DNA of 64,000 nucleotides from an uncultured SAR116 cluster alpha proteobacterium (GCA_902595145.1 CACJOU010000002.1:53745-117744); one strand, 5' to 3'; positions 18,664 to 28,735 are shown, counted from the stretch's first letter. The notes: generated from the letters alone by a model not told the origin. Translations and numbers: made by a program.

Positions 18664-19457
18664 GCAATATACATCCAACATCAATAATTCATGATGGATG
18701 TGAAATTGATCAAAATGTTTCTATAGGTCCATATTCTATAATTGGTCCAAATGTTAAAATTGGAAAAAATTCTAAAATTCATTCTCATGTTGTAATCGAT
18801 GGTAATACTATTATTGGATTAAACAATGAAATCTATTCTTTTTCTGTATTAGGATCTAATCCTCAACATTTAAAATATCAAGGTGAAAAGACACAACTCA
18901 TAATTGGTAACAATAATATATTTAGAGAACACGTGACTATTCATCCAGGGACAAAAGTGGGTATTAAAAAAACAATTATCGGTGATAATGGATTTTTTAT
19001 GGTAGGTTCACATGTCGCTCACGACTGTTTGGTAGGAAATAATGTTGTATTTGTTAACAATGCTGTCATTGGTGGGCACGTAGAAATTTCTGATTTTGTT
19101 TATTTAGGTGGTCAAAGCGCAGTTCATCAATATTGTAGAATTGGAAAACACGCTATTATAGGAGCTGGAACAACCATTGACGGTGATGTTATACCTTATA
19201 CATCAGTTATTGGAAGTAGAGGTTATCTTAGTGGTTTAAATTTAGTTGGGTTAAAGAGGAGATCTTTTAAAAAAGATGAGATCAAGACATTAAGAAATGT
19301 TTATAGACTTCTATTTGCCCCTGAAGGAACGTTTAATGAAAGACTTTTAGAGGTAAGTGAAACATATAATAAAAATGTATTAGTAAAAGAAATATTAAGT
19401 TTTTTAAAAGAAAATCTTAATCGTCCATTAGTCCACCCTAAGATGGGCAAGCTCTAA
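18660..19457 (+). CDS. lpxA: UDP-N-acetylglucosamine O-acyltransferase
   Basis: First committed step of lipid A synthesis. The protein opens with IHPTSIIHDGCEIDQNVSIG, a left-handed beta helix of hexapeptide repeats. The catalytic region HVAHDCLVGNNVVFVNNAVIGGHV is around residue 120, and the C-terminal helical domain contains KRRSFKKDEI. It is 265 residues long, as expected. It overlaps fabZ by four bases and lpxI by one. Confidence 0.96.
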   Translation: MSNIHPTSIIHDGCEIDQNVSIGPYSIIGPNVKIGKNSKIHSHVVIDGNTIIGLNNEIYSFSVLGSNPQHLKYQGEKTQLIIGNNNIFREHVTIHPGTKVGIKKTIIGDNGFFMVGSHVAHDCLVGNNVVFVNNAVIGGHVEISDFVYLGGQSAVHQYCRIGKHAIIGAGTTIDGDVIPYTSVIGSRGYLSGLNLVGLKRRSFKKDEIKTLRNVYRLLFAPEGTFNERLLEVSETYNKNVLVKEILSFLKENLNRPLVHPKMGKL

Positions 19458-20266
19458 TGAAAATAGCTATAATTGCTGGTCGTGGTGATTTTCCTATTCA
19501 AATTGCAAAAGAAAATCCAGATGCTTTTGTTTTGTGCATTGAAGATCATTCATCTTCAAGTACATTTAAAAATAATTCTGAAGTTATTTCTTTAACAGAT
19601 CCATTAAGTTGGATTTCAGTATTGAAGAAAAATAAAATTACGCATTTGGTAATGGCAGGTAAAATTAATAGAATTTCAAATGAAAAATTCCATGATAATA
19701 AATTTTCTCATGACTTGATAAAAAAAACATTCTCATTAGGTGACAATTCGGCCTTAAATATAATTGAAAATTTTTTTAATGAAAATGGTTTTGAAATAAT
19801 ACCAGTTAAATCTATGCTTAAGGACTGTTTTTTTACAAAAGGTTTTTACAAAGAAGAATTTTTTTCCAAAAAATTAAAAGATTTTGTTATTCAAAATGCT
19901 AAATTTGGTAGCAATTTTCTTAATAAAATGTCTGAATTTGATGCTGGTCAATCTGTAGTTGTAAGTAACACAATAGTATATGCTATTGAGGCTTTAGAAG
20001 GCACTGACGAAATGATAATTAGAGCAGGAGAATTATATAATAATTACTTCCAAAACAGTGTTTTTGGACCAGTTTTAATTAAAATTCCTAAATTAAATCA
20101 AAATTTTAATATGGATTTGCCAGTTATAGGTTTAGAAACAATAAAAAAATGTAATGAATTAGGTTTTAGTGCAATCGTGTTATCTTCAAAGGGTACTTTG
20201 ATTACAGAAATTGACATTGTTAAAAATTATTTAAAAAAGAATAAGTTTTGCATCTTTGCAATTTAA
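19457..20266 (+). CDS. lpxI: UDP-2,3-diacylglucosamine pyrophosphatase LpxI
   Basis: Hydrolyses UDP-2,3-diacylglucosamine to lipid X and UMP. LpxI is the alphaproteobacterial replacement for the unrelated LpxH. The N-terminus MKIAIIAGRGDFPIQIA, the FSLGDNSALNIIENF stretch and the C-terminal domain with DAGQSVVVSNTIVYAIEALEGTDEMI are characteristic. Length is 269 residues. The place between lpxA and lpxB completes the route, and its presence argues for an alphaproteobacterium. Confidence 0.94.
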   Translation: MKIAIIAGRGDFPIQIAKENPDAFVLCIEDHSSSSTFKNNSEVISLTDPLSWISVLKKNKITHLVMAGKINRISNEKFHDNKFSHDLIKKTFSLGDNSALNIIENFFNENGFEIIPVKSMLKDCFFTKGFYKEEFFSKKLKDFVIQNAKFGSNFLNKMSEFDAGQSVVVSNTIVYAIEALEGTDEMIIRAGELYNNYFQNSVFGPVLIKIPKLNQNFNMDLPVIGLETIKKCNELGFSAIVLSSKGTLITEIDIVKNYLKKNKFCIFAI

Positions 20267-20290
20267 AATTTTAGTTTTGATGATGAAATT

Positions 20291-21487
20291 ATGAAATTAA
20301 ACAAAATTAATAAAATTTTTATTTTAGCAGGAGAAACCTCAGGTGATTATATAGGTTCCTGTATTATGAGAGGTATCAAACAAAATAATAATAACATAAA
20401 ATTTTTAGGAGTTGGTGGAAGTTTTATGGAAAATGAGGGTTTGAGCTCTCTTTACAATATAAAAGAATTTAATGTAATAGGTTTTTTAAATACTGTTGTA
20501 AAACTAAAAAAACTAAGAAATTATGTTAATGAAATTGTAAAATTTATTATCAAAGAAGAACCAAAAATTGTTATCACGATTGATACTAAAGGTTTTTCTC
20601 TTGCATTAGCAAAATCTTTGAAAATTGCTTTTAAAAATTCTAATTATAAATGTCCTTTAATCCATTTTGTACCTCCAACAATATGGGCTTATGGTAAATC
20701 AAGATTAAAAAAATGGAAAAACATTCATGATGAACTAATTTGTCTTTATAAAATTGAAGAAGATATTTTTAAAAAATATGATACTAATTGTATGTATTTA
20801 GGAAACCCAATCATAGAAAAATTTTTAGATTTTGAACAGTCTAAAAAAATTAAAAACAACTATAATAATCGTTCAAAAAAAAATAATATTCTATTATTGC
20901 CAGGAAGCAGAAATAGTGAAATAAAATATATTCTACCTGAATTTATTAAATTAATAAAAAATACAAATAATAAATTTAAAAATGTAAATTGGATTATACC
21001 AATAACTAAATCACAATACTCAAATGTTTTATCAAAAGTAAATAAAATAAAATCTAACCCTATAGAAGTAATTATTTTAGAAGATAATTACGAAATTCTT
21101 AAGAATTCAAGTTTTGCGATTGCATGTAGTGGAACAGTCACTCTAGAGTTAGTATTATTCAAAATACCTATCGTTGCTGTCTATAAAACAGATTTTGTCA
21201 GTGCTCTTATAGGAAGAATGTTAGTTAATTTTAAAAATGTAATTTTACCAAATTTTTTGTTAAAAAAAAATGCTGTGCCATTTCTTTTTCAAGAAAAATG
21301 TAATTATATCCAAATGCAAAAAGCGTTAATTAATTTCATGAATAATATTGAGATACAAAATAAACTATATGAGAATTATTCAAAAAATATACTTAAAGAC
21401 ATGGGTTACTTAAATAGCAAATCAACAAATTTTACAATTAACTCTGGTAAAATGGTAATCAATCTAATTAATAATTATAAAAGATAA
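20291..21487 (+). CDS. lpxB: Lipid A disaccharide synthase
   Basis: GT19 glycosyltransferase joining lipid X and UDP-diacylglucosamine. Start KIFILAGETSGDYIGSCIMRG and later FVPPTIWAYGKSR and LLPGSRNSEIKYILPEF are typical motifs; ACSGTVTLELVLF is the UDP-binding part. At 398 residues it is of normal length, with a Lys/Asn-rich composition from AT bias. Its TAA stop directly abuts the convergent gltA stop, leaving no room for a shared terminator. Confidence 0.95.
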   Translation: MKLNKINKIFILAGETSGDYIGSCIMRGIKQNNNNIKFLGVGGSFMENEGLSSLYNIKEFNVIGFLNTVVKLKKLRNYVNEIVKFIIKEEPKIVITIDTKGFSLALAKSLKIAFKNSNYKCPLIHFVPPTIWAYGKSRLKKWKNIHDELICLYKIEEDIFKKYDTNCMYLGNPIIEKFLDFEQSKKIKNNYNNRSKKNNILLLPGSRNSEIKYILPEFIKLIKNTNNKFKNVNWIIPITKSQYSNVLSKVNKIKSNPIEVIILEDNYEILKNSSFAIACSGTVTLELVLFKIPIVAVYKTDFVSALIGRMLVNFKNVILPNFLLKKNAVPFLFQEKCNYIQMQKALINFMNNIEIQNKLYENYSKNILKDMGYLNSKSTNFTINSGKMVINLINNYKR

Positions 21488-22789
21488 TTATCTATTTTTT
21501 AACTCAACAAAATCTCTAATAGTGTTGCCTGTATAGAGTTGTCTGGGTCTGCCAATCCTTTGAACTGGATCCGTGATCATTTCGTTCCATTGAGCTACCC
21601 AACCCACTGTTCTAGCTACCGCAAATAGCACTGTAAACATGTCTGTAGGAAAACCCATTGCTTTTAGAATTATTCCTGAATAAAAATCAACATTAGGGTA
21701 AAGCTTTTTTTCAATAAAATAATCATCGTTGAGAGCAATTTTCTCCAATTCCATTGCTATTTCTAAAAGTGGATCATTTTTTATTCCTAACAAATCTAAA
21801 ACTTCATGACATGAAACTCTCATTACAGCTGCTCTTGGATCATAATTTTTATAAACTCTATGACCAAATCCAAATAATCTAAAAGGATCATTTTTATCCT
21901 TTGCTTTGTTTACGAATTCATCAATTCTATCTACCGTGCCTATTTCAGATAACATTTTTAATACAGCTTCGTTTGCACCACCGTGAGCAGGCCCCCATAA
22001 AGAAGCGATACCTGCTGCAATACAAGCAAATGGGTTTGCACCAGAAGATCCAGCAATTCTTACGGTTGAAGTTGATGCATTTTGTTCGTGATCAGCATGT
22101 AAAATTAAAATTTTATCCATGGCTCTAGCGATTGTTGGATTTATTTTATATTTTTCAGCAGGAACTGAAAAGCACATATGTAAAAAGTTTTCTGCATAAG
22201 TTAAATCATTTTGAGGATAATTAAATGGTTGGCCTAGTGAATATTTATAAGCCATTGCTGCAATAGTTGGGATCTTAGCTATCATTCTTCTTGAGGAAAC
22301 AAGTCTTTCATATGGATCATTTATATTTGTTGAATCTGGGTAAAATGATGAAAGAGCACCAACTACACCGACCATAATCGCCATTGGATGCGCATCACGT
22401 CTAAAGCCTCTATAAAAATTTATTAATTGTTCATGTACCATAGTGTGATAGGTTATGGCATTTTCAAATTCTTCTTTTTCTGGTTTTTTAGGTAAATCTC
22501 CATTAAGCAACAAGTAAGCTACTTCTAAAAAACTACTTTTTTCAGCAAGTTGATCAATGGGATAACCTCTATGTAGTAATATTCCTTTTTCTCCATCTAT
22601 ATAGGTAATGCCAGACTCGCATGAACCAGTCGATCCGTATCCTGGATCATAGGTAAAAATGCCTAGATCACTATAAAGTGATCTTATATCTACTACAGAT
22701 GGCCCAACAGTCCCCGATAATGTGTTTAATCCCATTTCTTTACCATTAAACACAATTTTATTTTTAACTGATGATGAATCGTTTGACAT
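21488..22789 (-). CDS. gltA: Citrate synthase
   Basis: Condenses oxaloacetate and acetyl-CoA at the entry of the TCA cycle. It is the hexameric type II bacterial form (433 residues) with an N-terminal beta domain ([29 protein letters not shown]). Catalytic regions [12 protein letters not shown] and [15 protein letters not shown] hold the active-site histidines, and an Asp lies in NVDFYSG. It lies last in the minus-strand block after gltX with a 48-base gap and meets lpxB tail to tail. Confidence 0.97.
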   Translation of the reverse strand: MSNDSSSVKNKIVFNGKEMGLNTLSGTVGPSVVDIRSLYSDLGIFTYDPGYGSTGSCESGITYIDGEKGILLHRGYPIDQLAEKSSFLEVAYLLLNGDLPKKPEKEEFENAITYHTMVHEQLINFYRGFRRDAHPMAIMVGVVGALSSFYPDSTNINDPYERLVSSRRMIAKIPTIAAMAYKYSLGQPFNYPQNDLTYAENFLHMCFSVPAEKYKINPTIARAMDKILILHADHEQNASTSTVRIAGSSGANPFACIAAGIASLWGPAHGGANEAVLKMLSEIGTVDRIDEFVNKAKDKNDPFRLFGFGHRVYKNYDPRAAVMRVSCHEVLDLLGIKNDPLLEIAMELEKIALNDDYFIEKKLYPNVDFYSGIILKAMGFPTDMFTVLFAVARTVGWVAQWNEMITDPVQRIGRPRQLYTGNTIRDFVELKNR

Positions 22790-22837
22790 GTTTATTACCT
22801 ATTTTAATTATTAAGATTTAATTGGATTTTTTTATAA

Positions 22838-24211
22838 CTAGTATTTATAATTTAGTCGATTTACTGTAATTGTACAACCTAGTTCATAAATAATTGAAAC
22901 TAAATCAGGAGAATTAGTTTTACCAGTTAAAGCCATTCTTAGAATTGGTCCAATATCTTTGAATGTTAACGATTTATCCAAAATATACTGATTAAGTATA
23001 TGTTTAATATTTTCCAAGCTCCATTCACATTTTTTTAATTGTGATCCAATTTCTTTTAGCATTAAATTATTTTTTTGTAATTTTAATTGATAATTTTTAT
23101 CTTTGCAAAAAAAGTCTTTTTGAAAAAGCCAATCAAATTCAAATTTTAAGTCAGTGTAAACTTGAACTCTTTTTAGCAGTTCAGGTAGTAAAGATTTAAA
23201 TCTTTTTTGTTCTTCATCATTCAAAGATAGCTTAAATCTATCAACAACCAACGTGTATATATCACTTGTTTTCATACTATTTAGTTTTTTGGCGTTAATA
23301 TTATTAAGTTTTTTTAAATCAAATTTTGCTGGAGACTTGCTTACATTTTCAAGATCAAATAACTTGGTTGCTCTGACAATACAATAGTCTTCATCATTTT
23401 TAGCTGACCATCCTAATTGAAGTAAATACGAAAACATTGCTTTATTTGTGTAACCTAAATCATGATAATCAAAAAGACTTGTGGCTCCGTGTCTTTTAGA
23501 TAGTTTAGCTCCGTCTGTTCCATGAATTAGGGGTATATGCGCGTAATGTGGTATATTCCAGTTAAGATATTTAATAATTTGTATTTGTCTAAATGCATTG
23601 TTAAAATGATCATCACCTCTGATTATGTGGGTAATTCCCATGTCATTGTCATCTACAACTGAAGATAACATGTAAGTTGGTGTATTATCTGATCTTAAAA
23701 TAATCATATCATCTAAGATTTCATTTTTAACAGTCACTTTCCCTTGAACTATATCATCAATTGTTGTTGTACCATTAGATGGCATTTTTAAACGTATAAC
23801 AAATTCTTTGTTTTTATTATCATCTGGTTCTTCTTTGTTTCTCCATGGTGATTTAATTGGGATCCCATTTTCACGGCTTTTTATTCTTAATTTCTCTAAT
23901 TCATCAGAATTTAAGTAACATTTGTAAGCATGTCCTTTTTTTAAAAGTTCATGAGCAACTTTAATATGAGAATTAAAGTTTTGAGATTGGTAAACTACAT
24001 TATGTTCAGAATTTACATTTAGCCAATTTAAACCTTCATGTATAGCCTTAATGGCTTCTTCAGAAGATCTTTTTTTATCTGTATCTTCAATTCTAACCAA
24101 ATATTTGCCTGAGTGTTTTTTTGCAAACAAATAGTTGAATATTGCAGTTCTAGCTCCCCCAATATGTAAATATCCTGTAGGTGAGGGTGCAAATCTTGTA
24201 ACTACGTTCAA
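22838..24211 (-). CDS. gltX: Glutamyl-tRNA synthetase
   Basis: Class I synthetase charging tRNA-Glu. The HIGH-type motif is in APSPTGYLHIGGARTA (residues 8-23) and the KMSKS-type motif is KLSKRHG (about residue 240). At 457 residues it has the C-terminal anticodon-binding domains, so it is not the short GluQ form. In many alphaproteobacteria this gene follows comEC and lexA; here only 76 bases separate it from lexA and comEC is absent. A cognate tRNA-Glu gene lies at 33009. Confidence 0.95.
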   Translation of the reverse strand: MNVVTRFAPSPTGYLHIGGARTAIFNYLFAKKHSGKYLVRIEDTDKKRSSEEAIKAIHEGLNWLNVNSEHNVVYQSQNFNSHIKVAHELLKKGHAYKCYLNSDELEKLRIKSRENGIPIKSPWRNKEEPDDNKNKEFVIRLKMPSNGTTTIDDIVQGKVTVKNEILDDMIILRSDNTPTYMLSSVVDDNDMGITHIIRGDDHFNNAFRQIQIIKYLNWNIPHYAHIPLIHGTDGAKLSKRHGATSLFDYHDLGYTNKAMFSYLLQLGWSAKNDEDYCIVRATKLFDLENVSKSPAKFDLKKLNNINAKKLNSMKTSDIYTLVVDRFKLSLNDEEQKRFKSLLPELLKRVQVYTDLKFEFDWLFQKDFFCKDKNYQLKLQKNNLMLKEIGSQLKKCEWSLENIKHILNQYILDKSLTFKDIGPILRMALTGKTNSPDLVSIIYELGCTITVNRLNYKY

Positions 24212-24287
24212 ATTACTTCCCTTTAATAAATTAAATCAAAATATTTGACATAATTTTATATAAATTTAAAGAGTTATTGATAAATTT

Positions 24288-24971
24288 TTAAAAATATTTT
24301 CTTATAAGTCCACACATTTTCCCTTGTATCGTAACTCTGTCTGGTCCGTATATTTGGGTTTTATAATGTTTATTAGCAGGTTCAAGGGCGATACTATCAC
24401 CCTTTTTTCTAAATTTTTTTAGTGTTGCTTCTTCTTTGTCTATTAAAGCAACAACAATGTCTCCATTATTAACATTTGTTATTTTACTTATTAAAACTGT
24501 ATCTCCATCAAATATACCTTCGTCTACCATGGAGTCTCCTTCTACAGTTAAGGCAAAGCTTTCTTCGGAAAGTAAATAATTTTTAGGTACTTCTATGAGT
24601 TGGTCATAATTTGAGATTGCTTCAATTGGTGTTCCTGCTGCAATTTTCCCCAGCATTGGTATTTTTTTTATTTCTTCATTCGATGTATCTATAATATCTC
24701 TATCTTTTGGATGTAGTAACTTATTAATATCGATCACATTGCTAATATATGGTTGCCCATTTGGGTATTTAGTTGGAGCAATTGCTCTAGCTTTATTTTC
24801 TAGATGTTCAATATATCCTCTTTCTTCAAGAGCTTTTACAATTCTATGAATGCCAGATTTAGATTTTAAATTAAGTTCTAAACAAATTTCTTCATAAGAA
24901 GGTGAAACACCATCTTGTTCTATACGTAGAATTAAGAAGTTTAATAATTGATTTTGTTTGTTTGTTAACAT
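24288..24971 (-). CDS. lexA: LexA repressor
   Basis: SOS response repressor. The winged-helix DNA-binding domain includes SPSYEEICLELNLKSKSGIHRIV (residues 23-45). The self-cleavage site is Ala112-Gly113 in GKIAAGTP, with catalytic Ser147 in EGDSMVD and Lys185 in EATLKKF. Length is 227 residues, the alphaproteobacterial size with a longer linker. An operator matching the alphaproteobacterial SOS box lies 12 bases upstream of the start codon, so the gene should repress itself. It shares a direction with moaC-moeA upstream. Confidence 0.96.
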   Translation of the reverse strand: MLTNKQNQLLNFLILRIEQDGVSPSYEEICLELNLKSKSGIHRIVKALEERGYIEHLENKARAIAPTKYPNGQPYISNVIDINKLLHPKDRDIIDTSNEEIKKIPMLGKIAAGTPIEAISNYDQLIEVPKNYLLSEESFALTVEGDSMVDEGIFDGDTVLISKITNVNNGDIVVALIDKEEATLKKFRKKGDSIALEPANKHYKTQIYGPDRVTIQGKMCGLIRKYF

Positions 24972-24982
24972 TGCTCCCTCAT

Positions 24983-24997
24983 GTTCACTATTTGTTC
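24983..24997 (-). promoter_or_regulatory. LexA operator (alphaproteobacterial SOS box)
   Basis: The + strand reads GTTC (24983-24986), seven bases, GTTC (24994-24997). This direct repeat GTTC-N7-GTTC is the known alphaproteobacterial LexA operator. It lies 12-26 bases before the lexA ATG, where LexA binding would block transcription. I saw no second copy near other genes in the window, though my search was by eye. Confidence 0.85.
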
Positions 24998-25025
24998 TAA
25001 TATATTTTTAAACAAAATACAAGTT

Positions 25026-26258
25026 TTAAATATTATTTGGGATTTTTAATACTTTTACATTCTCACCATTGCTAATTGATTTTTCAAATGGGTCTCTTAC
25101 AATCAAACAGTCAGCTCTTGAAAAATTTGTAATCATTGAGCTGTCCTGCAAGTTAAATGGTGTAACGTTTAATACACCATTATTGTAGCTTGATTTTGCT
25201 CTTACAAAATCCAGTCTTTTATCATTTTTAGACATATTACCATTTAAAATACCATTTTCCAAAAGAGGGAAATAGCTATTGTTGCCCAACATTTTTCTTA
25301 TAGCTATATTTACAAATATTAATGAGCAAACACCTGAAGACACAGGATTTCCAGGTAATCCAATTAATGGAGTATTATTTATTTTTGAAAAAAGCAAAGG
25401 TTTTCCGGGTCTCATAGCTATTTTCCAAAATTCAATCTTGTTCTTAAATTTTGATAAAGCTTTTTGTATTAAATCATATTTCCCAACTGAAATTCCTCCA
25501 GTTGTTATAATTAAATCACTATCAAGAGCGTTCTCTAATATTTCACAAATATCTTGTAAATTATCTTTAGCTACTGGCAAAATTCTAGCTATTCCTCCAA
25601 ATTCTTGGACCATAGATGCTAACATAAGACTGTTTCCACTAGGAATTTTATCCTTTGATATTTGCTCTCCTACTTTTAAAATTTCATTACCAGTAGATAA
25701 AATAGAGACTGTTGGTTTTCTAGATACTGTTAACCAAGCCTGTCCAGTCATAGCAATAGATCCAAGGTGACGTGATTTTAGAATCGTACCTTCTTTAAAA
25801 AGTATGTGGTTTCTTTTAAAATCTAATCCTTTCTTACGAACATATTGATTTTTTTTAGGAGTTTCTTCAACTATTATATAATTTTCATTGTTTAAAACTT
25901 TAACATTCTCTTGAATAATTACTGTATTGCTTCCTTTAGGTAATTTAGCTCCTGTAAAAATTCTGACTGTTTCTTGAGCATTGATTTTTTTTGAGTAAGG
26001 AACTCCTGCAGAGGACTCTCCAACAATTTTGAACTTTTTAATTTTGCCGTCTTTTACTTTAATAAAATCTTTGTGATTTACAGCATATCCATCCATTGAA
26101 GAAACATCATACTTAGGGTTATCTATTTCACTTATTATGGGTTTTGCGAGGCACCTGCCTAGAGCATCTTTTAGAAAAATATCTTCATTACTAATTTTTT
26201 GAAAGCTTGATTTGATTTTATTGATTGCTTCATCTAACGACAGCAAGTCAGACTGCAT
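25026..26258 (-). CDS. moeA: Molybdopterin molybdenumtransferase MoeA
   Basis: Inserts molybdate into adenylated molybdopterin to make molybdenum cofactor. Typical segments are SSMDGYAV near residue 50, the substrate site motif TTGGISVGKYDLI, and PGKPLLF with GLPGNPVSS. At 410 residues it has all four domains. It overlaps moaC by 11 bases, implying coupled translation. A client enzyme, the three-subunit molybdenum hydroxylase, is encoded at 41640-45230. A 54-base gap with the SOS box separates it from lexA. Confidence 0.95.
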   Translation of the reverse strand: MQSDLLSLDEAINKIKSSFQKISNEDIFLKDALGRCLAKPIISEIDNPKYDVSSMDGYAVNHKDFIKVKDGKIKKFKIVGESSAGVPYSKKINAQETVRIFTGAKLPKGSNTVIIQENVKVLNNENYIIVEETPKKNQYVRKKGLDFKRNHILFKEGTILKSRHLGSIAMTGQAWLTVSRKPTVSILSTGNEILKVGEQISKDKIPSGNSLMLASMVQEFGGIARILPVAKDNLQDICEILENALDSDLIITTGGISVGKYDLIQKALSKFKNKIEFWKIAMRPGKPLLFSKINNTPLIGLPGNPVSSGVCSLIFVNIAIRKMLGNNSYFPLLENGILNGNMSKNDKRLDFVRAKSSYNNGVLNVTPFNLQDSSMITNFSRADCLIVRDPFEKSISNGENVKVLKIPNNI

Positions 26259-26730
26259 TGAATTCTCCAGATTTTCCTCCAGATTTGTGAATGAGTTTTA
26301 TATTTGTAATTATCATTTCTCTGTCAATAGCCTTGCACATGTCATAAATGGTAAGACCAGCAACTGAGACTGCAGTTAAAGCTTCCATCTCAACTCCAGT
26401 TTTTCCAACAAGAGAGGCTTCAGCAGTAATTTTTACAGAAGATTCTTCAATATTTGGTTCTAAATCAACATTAACATATGATAAGGGAATAGAGTGACAT
26501 AAAGGAATAAGTTGATCTGTTTTTTTTGCAGCCATGATACCTGCTAATTTTGCTACATTAAGAACATCACCTTTTTTAATTTTTAAATCTAATATTTTTT
26601 TTAGAGTATTTGCTTTCATTATTATTTTACCCGTTGCAATAGCAACGCGAACGGTAGAGTCTTTCTGGTTTATATCCACCATTGAAGGGTTTCCGTTTTT
26701 ATCAAAATGTGTAAGTTCATTCTTGCTCAA
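26248..26730 (-). CDS. moaC: Cyclic pyranopterin monophosphate synthase
   Basis: With MoaA, converts GTP to cyclic pyranopterin monophosphate, the first molybdopterin intermediate. Motifs are MVDINQKDSTVRVA at the start, LCHSIPLS (about residue 77) and KTGVEMEALTAVSVAGLTIYDMCKA containing the active-site residues. The length of 160 residues is normal. It lies two bases after trpC and overlaps moeA, the standard alphaproteobacterial trpC-moaC-moeA order. Confidence 0.96.
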   Translation of the reverse strand: MSKNELTHFDKNGNPSMVDINQKDSTVRVAIATGKIIMKANTLKKILDLKIKKGDVLNVAKLAGIMAAKKTDQLIPLCHSIPLSYVNVDLEPNIEESSVKITAEASLVGKTGVEMEALTAVSVAGLTIYDMCKAIDREMIITNIKLIHKSGGKSGEFNAV

Positions 26731-26732
26731 TT

Positions 26733-27515
26733 TTAAATTCCTAATATTTTTTTTGTTGCTAAGGTTAAATTTTTTTCTTTCATGAGGCTTTCTCCAATTA
26801 AAAAGTTTATTATCCCATTTTCTTTAAAGAACTTAAGATCTGTGTGTGTTTTTAATCCACTTTCTGCCACGATAATTTTGTCTGGATCAATAAATTTTTT
26901 TAATTTTATTGTATTATTAATATCTACTTTCATTGTTTTTAAATTTCGATTATTAACGCCAACTAATTTTGATTTAAGTTTATTAGCCATCTTAATTTCT
27001 TCGTGAGTATGTGTCTCAACAAGCACATCCATACCTAAATCTGAAGCCTCTTTTTCTAATAAGATTGCTTCTTCCAAATTAAGTACTGCCATTATTAACA
27101 ATATACAATCAGCACCTAAGGATCTAGATTCTTTTATTTGCCAAGGATCAATTATAAAATCCTTCCTCAGAATTGGTAAATCAATTTCTTTTTTTATAAT
27201 ATCAATATATTTATTATTCCCTTGAAAATATTTCTCATCGGTTAAAACAGATAAACAAGAGGCACCTCCATCTTGATAACATTTTGCTAGCTCTAATGGA
27301 TCAAAATTTTTTCTTATTAATCCTTTGCTTGGTGACGCTTTTTTTATTTCTGCTATAAGGTTAAATTTAATTGGATTATTAAGATTTTCTATGAATTTTC
27401 TTGGTTTTTTTTGTTTATCAATTTTTGATTGGAGGTCAAAGTTATTTGTTTTATTTCTTCTAAAAGTAAATTCCTCTTTTTTATAATTTATGATTTCTTG
27501 AAGTTTTGTAACCAT
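26733..27515 (-). CDS. trpC: Indole-3-glycerol phosphate synthase
   Basis: TIM-barrel enzyme of tryptophan synthesis making indoleglycerol phosphate. Signature segments are LIAEIKKASPSKG with the catalytic lysine near residue 54, VLRKDFIIDPWQI, VETHTHEE, LVGVNNRNL and IVAESG. At 260 residues it is a stand-alone TrpC without a fused TrpF. It lies 14 bases after trpD and two bases before moaC. Confidence 0.96.
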   Translation of the reverse strand: MVTKLQEIINYKKEEFTFRRNKTNNFDLQSKIDKQKKPRKFIENLNNPIKFNLIAEIKKASPSKGLIRKNFDPLELAKCYQDGGASCLSVLTDEKYFQGNNKYIDIIKKEIDLPILRKDFIIDPWQIKESRSLGADCILLIMAVLNLEEAILLEKEASDLGMDVLVETHTHEEIKMANKLKSKLVGVNNRNLKTMKVDINNTIKLKKFIDPDKIIVAESGLKTHTDLKFFKENGIINFLIGESLMKEKNLTLATKKILGI

Positions 27516-27529
27516 TTTAATATTTAATC

Positions 27530-28552
27530 CTACAAATTAGTCAATTCTATTAACATTTCTAATTTTTCCATAGCTTTGCCTTTGTCTAATGATTCAATAG
27601 ATTTTAATGCACCTTCTTGAAGATTGAGTGCATTGCCTGTTGCAACTAAAGCAGAGGCAGAGTTTAAAATAACTACATCTCTAAACTTACTTTTTTTACC
27701 ATTAAACAATTCAATAATTTCTTTAGCATTTTCTTCTGGTTCTCCGCCAACAATATCAGAAATTTTAGCGGTGGGAAGGTCTATATCGGATGGATTTATT
27801 GAAAATTCTTTTATTATTCCATTTTTAAGTTCAGCGCAATAAGTCTCACCGGTTATTGTAACTTCATCTAATCCATCACTCCCATGCACTATCCATGCAT
27901 GTGTAGATCCAAGAGTTTTTAATGATTCTGCAAATGGTAAAATAAGAGATTTGTCGTAAACACCTAATAATTGTTTTTTAACTAAAGCTGGGTTGGATAA
28001 AGGTCCTAATAAATTAAAAATAGTTCTTATGCCCATTTCTTGTCTTATTTTACCAACATATTTCATTGCAATATGATGTTTGGGAGCAAGAAGAAAACAA
28101 ATACCAATTTCATCCAAACATCTTTCTACGATATCAAGCTCACAATCAATATTCACTGACAGAGATTTTAAAACATTTGCAGCTCCTGATTTAGAGGTGG
28201 CAGAATAGTTTCCGTGTTTTGCAACGGGTATATTAGTTCCTGCCAATACAAATGAAACAGCAGTTGATATATTTAATGTACCTAAATTGTCTCCTCCAGT
28301 TCCCACAACATCAATAGTATTTTCTTTAGATTTAATTTTTGAACATTTATCTCTAAGAATTTCTGCACCTGCTGCAATAACAGTTGGGTTATGGTTTTGC
28401 ATTTTGATAGCTGTCAAAAAAGATGAAATTTGAGCATCAGTTGCTTTTCCAGACATAATTATCTCAAATGCTGATTTACTTAATTGATAGCTTAATTCTT
28501 TTCCATCAGTAAGAATTTTTAAAATATTTTTAAAATCCAAATCATAATTCAT
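27530..28552 (-). CDS. trpD: Anthranilate phosphoribosyltransferase
   Basis: Transfers phosphoribose to anthranilate in tryptophan synthesis. It shows GTGGDNLGTLNIST for PRPP binding (about residue 84), KHGNYSATSKSGAANVL and FNLLGPLSNPA. At 340 residues it is a stand-alone enzyme without a fused TrpG glutaminase. The gene opens the minus-strand block; the usual upstream neighbour trpG is missing, as the next gene is divergent rplM. I saw no leader peptide rich in tryptophan codons. Confidence 0.96.
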   Translation of the reverse strand: MNYDLDFKNILKILTDGKELSYQLSKSAFEIIMSGKATDAQISSFLTAIKMQNHNPTVIAAGAEILRDKCSKIKSKENTIDVVGTGGDNLGTLNISTAVSFVLAGTNIPVAKHGNYSATSKSGAANVLKSLSVNIDCELDIVERCLDEIGICFLLAPKHHIAMKYVGKIRQEMGIRTIFNLLGPLSNPALVKKQLLGVYDKSLILPFAESLKTLGSTHAWIVHGSDGLDEVTITGETYCAELKNGIIKEFSINPSDIDLPTAKISDIVGGEPEENAKEIIELFNGKKSKFRDVVILNSASALVATGNALNLQEGALKSIESLDKGKAMEKLEMLIELTNL

Positions 28553-28628
28553 TTATTAGCTCATCTATAATTTCATTAACGTTATACCTAATCATACTAA
28601 TATTTTTTATTGATTTAATCCATATTTC

Positions 28629-28659
28629 TTTACCTTATGTTATTATGTGGTATTATAAT
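28629..28659 (+). promoter_or_regulatory. Possible promoter for rplM-rpsI
   Basis: A perfect TATAAT at 28654-28659 is preceded by TTTACC at 28629-28634 with a long 19-base spacer. It lies about 125 bases before rplM in the 230-base divergent gap. The -35 match is partial and AT-rich DNA yields many chance -10 boxes, so support is weak. Confidence 0.3.
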
Positions 28660-28701
28660 ACTCAATAAAATAAGTAATTGAAATTATTGCAAAATAACAA
28701 G

Positions 28702-28735
28702 AACTTTTTAATTGACTGTCAAAGATAAAAAGGTT
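28702..28735 (+). promoter_or_regulatory. Possible leader hairpin before rplM
   Basis: AACTTTTT at 28702-28709 can pair with AAAAAGGTT at 28727-28735 with one bulged G. Inside it TTGA (28712-28715) pairs with TCAA (28719-28722) around a 3-base loop. A nested hairpin in the untranslated leader of an L13-S9 operon would be a natural target for autoregulation, but this one is AT-rich and weak. Confidence 0.25.
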
